A stretch of 11,805 nt of DNA, from positions 61,585 to 73,389 of the forward strand of contig WELB01000349.1 in NCBI GenBank assembly GCA_009602725.1, in the 5' to 3' direction. The stretch comes from Spirogloea muscicola. Its lineage: Eukaryota; Streptophyta; Zygnematophyceae; Spirogloeales; Spirogloeaceae. Both the position numbers and the translations under genes were made by a program. This document shows, in pieces, positions 8,277-11,805 of this stretch; the stretch's first letter is position 1, and the number at the start of each line of letters is the position of its first letter. The notes beneath the pieces are model-generated. The model searched no databases. It had not been told where the DNA came from and was given only the letters and a program-made list of their open reading frames with translations.

Positions 8277-8564
8277 AGTCCAAGACTCCGACTTGTGGAT
8301 GTGAACTAGCCTTTATGAAGCACCCATTCATTGCAGTCACATGCTGCGAGGTTTGCGCTGTCCCGCCCCTTCAGACCTCCCCGCTGCCCTTTCAAAGAAG
8401 AGCTTGCTTATTTTCGAAGCCGTCGCCCCCCTTTTGGAAGAACGACAATCGTTGCTAAGCTCCCCTTCCCCCTAGTATCTCCAGCTTGTGGCTGTCTGAT
8501 TAGATTCGCTAACCTGCGGCTGCTCACCATTGGATACTAAGCACCCAGTGGCAACTTGAATCTC

Positions 8565-8660
8565 TGTGTGCTTTAGCGCTTTCCTGGCCCCTTCATACTT
8601 TGTTCATCTATTTCTGGGCTGGCCATAACAGCCCAGAAAAAGCCCTCTACTGGAAGTCTT
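8565..8660 (+). repeat. Dispersed repeat, copy 3
   Basis: It contains the 19-bp block identical to 624-642, then CTGGGCTGGCC and CCCTCTACTGGAAG. The latter part aligns with the next copy about 104 bp downstream (TTTCTGGGCTGGCC at 8611 and again at 8715), so the two copies form a tandem pair. Confidence 0.65.
8611..8639. repeat. Perfect inverted repeat, 11-bp arms, 7-bp loop
   Basis: TTTCTGGGCTG at 8611-8621 pairs exactly with CAGCCCAGAAA at 8629-8639 around a GCCATAA loop. It falls inside the dispersed repeat and resembles the stem of a small hairpin or a miniature element terminus. Confidence 0.85.
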
Positions 8661-8689
8661 GTTCTCCCTATCAGTGGTTACTGAGCGGC

Positions 8690-8875
8690 CATGCTTGGTG
8701 AATCCTTACATTCGTTTCTGGGCTGGCCACTCACAGCCATTGCCCTCTCCTGGAAGAGAAGAGGGCTGGCAAAGCCAGCCCAAAAAGAATGGACAATGAC
8801 CAAAGCCACAGCGTGGAAGCGTCTTTCTGCTTCCTACTTTCTCGCTAAGTCTTTTCTTTCGTTGGGCTGGCCCTG
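8690..8875 (+). repeat. Dispersed repeat, copy 4, with internal hairpin
   Basis: TTTCTGGGCTGGCC, then CACAGCCATTGCC and CTCCTGGAAGAG, match the copies near 8611 and 1424-1456. A second hairpin follows: GGGCTGGC at 8763-8770 pairs with GCCAGCCC at 8774-8781 across AAA. The motif GGGCTGGC recurs once more near 8864. The unit has no coding capacity. Confidence 0.6.
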
Positions 8876-9294
8876 TTGCAGCCCCCGGCCTGTCACGCCG
8901 GGCCCTCCGGCTGGCGGGGGGCCCCACCTGGCCGCCTGCAGCTTCCGCGAGGGTAGCGCTCCTTGAGGAGCTCGGATGGCGGGAGGAAGGCGCGCTGCAG
9001 CCAAGGCGAAGTTGGGTCCGAGGTGCAAAGAGGGAGGGCGAGGGCGGGGAGGGAGGCCGGAAGAAGTGGCACTCCCAATGGAGTCAACAATATCATGCCT
9101 ATCACCACGGACGCCCAGGGACGTCATCATCGCCGCACACTTGACATTGTGGGCGTGCAACCTGGTGGAGGACCACGGGCCCTGGTCGACGTTGTTGTTA
9201 CGGAGGCATATAAAGGCCCAGCATCAACACACATTGCTGGGCACGCAGTGGGCGGAGCAGAGCAAAGAAAACTGCGGCATTACTCNGATTTCAG
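8834..9294 (-). other. 3' flank of the ataxin-2-like gene: UTR or further exons
   Basis: On the minus strand one frame is open from the AG near 9164 to a TAG at 8836-8834 and reads a Pro/Gly/Ala/Arg-rich, low-complexity sequence. It could be spliced in phase to the last clear exon via a CCACCAG acceptor near 9164, giving a longer disordered tail. It could equally be 3' UTR behind the stop at 9297-9295. The N at 9286 lies in this stretch. No domain decides between the two. Confidence 0.3.
9286..9286. other. Ambiguous base (N)
   Basis: A single N lies just past the predicted stop of the ataxin-2-like gene. It does not affect the seven clear exons, but it could affect any extension of the reading frame. 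Confidence 0.9.
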
Positions 9295-11805
9295 CTATCT
9301 GCAAGTTAAACAATGTGCAAGCCTGTGGTGGCGGACAAGGATGGTGGAAAAACAGTGAGGAATGGCTAAGATGGCACACCTGACGACCTCCTCGGCCAGC
9401 TGTGGACAGGAGGGGTCAAGGTTGAGGGCCTGGATAGACGCCGGCTCGCCCAGCATTGGGGACATGAGCGGCGACCGCCGCCCGACTGGGCTGTGGTACG
9501 GCGACCCGCCCCCACCACCTGGCCCCTTGACGATGGCACGCTTGGCCTGCGCCCGGTCGCCCGGATTCAGCCGCAGCCGCAGGTGCTCTTTGTGGAAGTC
9601 GGCGGCATCCAACATCGCCGCCGTCATGCCGCCCAGCTGCGCCGCCGGTGCCGCCCGGCGGTCGCTGCCGCCACCTCCGATGATGGCTGGTGTGGCGACC
9701 CCATGCACGCCATTGGCCGGTGAATGCAGCTGGAGCCAAGATCCAAAGGCATAAGTCAACACGCAGCGAGGAGCGCTGGCAACGATATGCAATACCACAA
9801 TGACACCAACATATCTCAATCTGCGAAGTCACCGCACCTGGCCGGCGCTATCTGTACTTAGCAGGCCACCTTCGACAGCTTCGGGCGTCGGCGGCGTGGC
9901 CGGCCCGGTGGCCGCAGCGGCGGCATAGCCTCCTACAGCTGCGACAGTTTCTGGGGGGCTGCCCGGCGTGGCCAGCTCCAACACGGCACTGGAGTTCCGC
10001 AACGGAGGGGGTCCCGGGGAGGAGGCCTCGCCAGCCGCTGGCCCGAACGTCTCATCGTTGCGGTCGTTGATGCCTTGGTCCTCCTCGTCGTTGGCGCCCT
10101 TGTCTGCATCCTCGCTGTGCACAAGCATCTTGCGGCTGCGTCACAAATGCTAGGTGGACAAAAACGAACGCAAGCGCCAGGCTCTTCAGAACGGCTGCAG
10201 CAGGAGCGTGTGAGTGTACCTACGGACGACGGAGGAGTAGCGCGTCTCCTCGTCCAATTCCTCAACCCCCGGCGCCAGGCGCAGACCCCGCTCCTGCCAT
10301 GGCCGCCGGGCCTCCATAGGCAAATCAGCACCACCGCAACAGCTCCTTGAAGCGCCTGACTCATTTTCTCATTCCAGCTTCTCTCCTCTCTCCCCCTTGC
10401 CTCTGCGTCCTCTGCTAATGGCAGCTCTGAGCAACTAAGACCGGGTGACCACCACTGCTGCAAACAACCCTCACCTCAGCAAGATGGTTGTTTCGCGTGG
10501 CCTGACTCTCAATCTCGCGGGCGATGCGAGCTGCCTCGCGCTCGCGTCCCGGCGGCCCCCGCTCCAGCTTCGTCGTATACAGGCTCTCATCGAAGCTCGT
10601 CTCCACGCCGAACAGCGCACGATTCGCCTCAAACTGGTCCCAGCTCCTCCTGACCACAACATTACATAGAATGCAGACAATCTTCAGTCCACCTCGACTG
10701 TCGATCAGTCGGTCGGCCACTTGGTCGGTGCTCAGTCAACAAATCTTCAAAATGGTCGGAGGCGAATTTCTCGAGCTGCTGCTGCAGCAAAGGCAGCGAC
10801 AGCGTCCGCTCGCACCCGTTCCACGGTGTCTGCTCAAGTGGCAGGCTCCGGTGGTGCCCGCCCTCGTCACCAGCGTCGGGCCGCCAGGGCTTGAGCTCGC
10901 GCTCCTCCACGCTGGCGCGGCGTCCTAATATGCCCAGATCTGTGGCCAGCTCACCACGACCGCCGCCGTTGCCGCCGCTGCCTATGGCATCCCGCAGCCG
11001 CCCATTGGGCAGCACCTCCCGCTCAAGTGGGACGTCCTGTCAATGCAACAGCAGCAAACACAAAGGGAGGGGGTAGAGGTTGACTCTCTGTGTGCAGCTT
11101 TGGCACACGCCTGGCTAGCAACAAATTTCACAACAGATTGAGTATATTATCAAACTTTGCAGCTTCATCATCATACTTTTGCACAGGACTGTGCTGCAAA
11201 GCAGCGCAGGAAGGTAGCTACCCGAAGTGTCCTGACCTTGGCAATGATCTGGACGAAGTCCTTTGCGTGGACTACGAGCGTCTTGATCGGCGGCTGGCGG
11301 GCTGCCTCGCGCAGCACCTCGGTGCGGCCAGTGGTGCTGCTGCCCTTGGCAGTGCTGCCATCCTTGGTCAGGCGCGCCATACGGAGCACGACACCTAGGA
11401 GCAGCAGGCCCGCCGCGCCGCCACACCGTATGGCCGTGAGCGACCTGGGCACCTCAAGGGCCTGGCGCGCCTTGGAGGCCCCTCCCTCAATCCGGCGGCA
11501 GCACAACGTGAGCGCAACGAGGGCGTCGACGTAGTGGCAGAATGCTGCGAGCAGCGGGCAGAGCAGGCGCACCGAAGCCGCTCTCGGTGTTGGCGGTGTG
11601 GAAGATGCCGGAGTAGACGGCGCCGGAGCGCGTGACGACGTCCACAGGGTGCCCGATCAAGCACATGGTCACGAACAGGAGACGGTGGTGCAGAGCCTCA
11701 GCGTCCCGCTCGCCGACAGCGGGGGGAGCGGCGGCGGCTCCAGCGCCAGCGGAGGGCAGCGGCGGCGCCGGATGCGGCGCGTGCGTCGGCGGCGGCGGCT
11801 GCTGC
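9295..11805 (-). CDS. Ataxin-2 / CID family RNA-regulatory protein, 5' partial
   Basis: Seven exons in matching phase, truncated by the right window edge: 11805-11573, 11394-11237, 11036-10816, 10649-10475, 10293-10220, 10135-9838, 9729-9380 (introns 178, 200, 166, 181, 84 and 108 bp), about 502 residues. Exons 1-2 hold the Sm-like ataxin-2 domain (CLIGHPVDV, GAVYSGIFHTANTE, MARLTKDGS, VVHAKDFVQIIAKD). Exons 3-5 hold LsmAD (WDQFEANRALFGV, YTTKLERG, IAREIES, ELDEETRYSS). Exons 6-7 are low-complexity, ending with MSPMLGEPASIQALNLDP, which resembles a conserved plant CID segment. The family binds mRNA and poly(A)-binding protein in the cytoplasm and acts in stress granules and translation control. 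After exon 7, read-through and two splice options all reach one TAG at 9297-9295, hence this end. No PAM2 motif (LNPxAxxFxP) is visible; LRLNPG in exon 7 is only a partial match. Confidence 0.88.

Larger units (their letters stand above)
6758..8560. other. Long region without a recognisable gene; probable AP-1 sigma 3' UTR at left
   Basis: Downstream of the sigma stop no frame on either strand gives a known domain or a chain of spliceable exons. Open frames of 60-120 codons exist (for example minus-strand 7362-6991), but they look like chance runs of Ser/Cys-rich sequence. The first plus-strand TGTAA after the stop is at 7508-7512, so the 3' UTR could be up to about 770 bp if that signal is used. 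A plus-strand ATG immediately followed by GTAAGC lies near 8002-8010, with no exon found to pair with it. Confidence 0.35.

Noticed and set aside
9295-9500. A transposase or other mobile-element gene near the dispersed repeats
   Set aside because: No transposase, reverse transcriptase or integrase motif could be found in any frame near the repeats.
1-11805. tRNA, rRNA or CRISPR array
   Set aside because: No tRNA box A/B pair with a plausible cloverleaf, no rRNA-like conserved segment and no regularly spaced identical repeats were seen.

Overview
The window looks like nuclear DNA of a member of the green lineage, most likely a green alga. Three spliced protein genes with GT-AG introns of 84-420 bp can be assembled exon by exon. 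Their best resemblances are to plant-type AP-1 sigma adaptin, plant-type ataxin-2/CID protein and a eukaryotic lysozyme-like secreted protein. Coding exons and 5' ends are GC-rich with CGG/GCC runs, while introns and spacers are more balanced. Single N bases at 4502 and 9286 point to a draft assembly. The species cannot be fixed from the sequence alone.

Layout: 1-560 is a GC-rich, CpG-rich block with a (CCG)n start and no convincing gene. Positions 560-3270 are gene-poor and hold pieces of a dispersed repeat. A minus-strand gene (4509-3272, four exons, about 209 aa) encodes a predicted secreted phage-type (GH24-like) lysozyme relative. It keeps the fold and catalytic Glu, but the other two catalytic positions read Asn and Ala. 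Divergently from it, on the plus strand, lies a complete seven-exon gene (4925-6757, 161 aa) for the small sigma subunit of the AP-1 clathrin adaptor, whose first coding exon is just the ATG. Positions 6758-8560 hold no recognisable gene and probably include the AP-1 sigma 3' UTR. Positions 8565-8890 hold repeats and hairpins. From 11805 down to about 9295 on the minus strand runs a 5'-truncated ataxin-2 family gene (Sm-like domain, then LsmAD), of which seven exons are clear; its 3' end is less certain.

The three genes are housekeeping or secretory in type (vesicle sorting at the trans-Golgi, mRNA regulation, a secreted lysozyme relative) and do not form a pathway. The lysozyme-like and sigma genes share a short GC-rich intergenic interval of about 415 bp containing a G-box, which may act as a bidirectional promoter. 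The most interesting item is the lysozyme-like protein as a possible pseudoenzyme.
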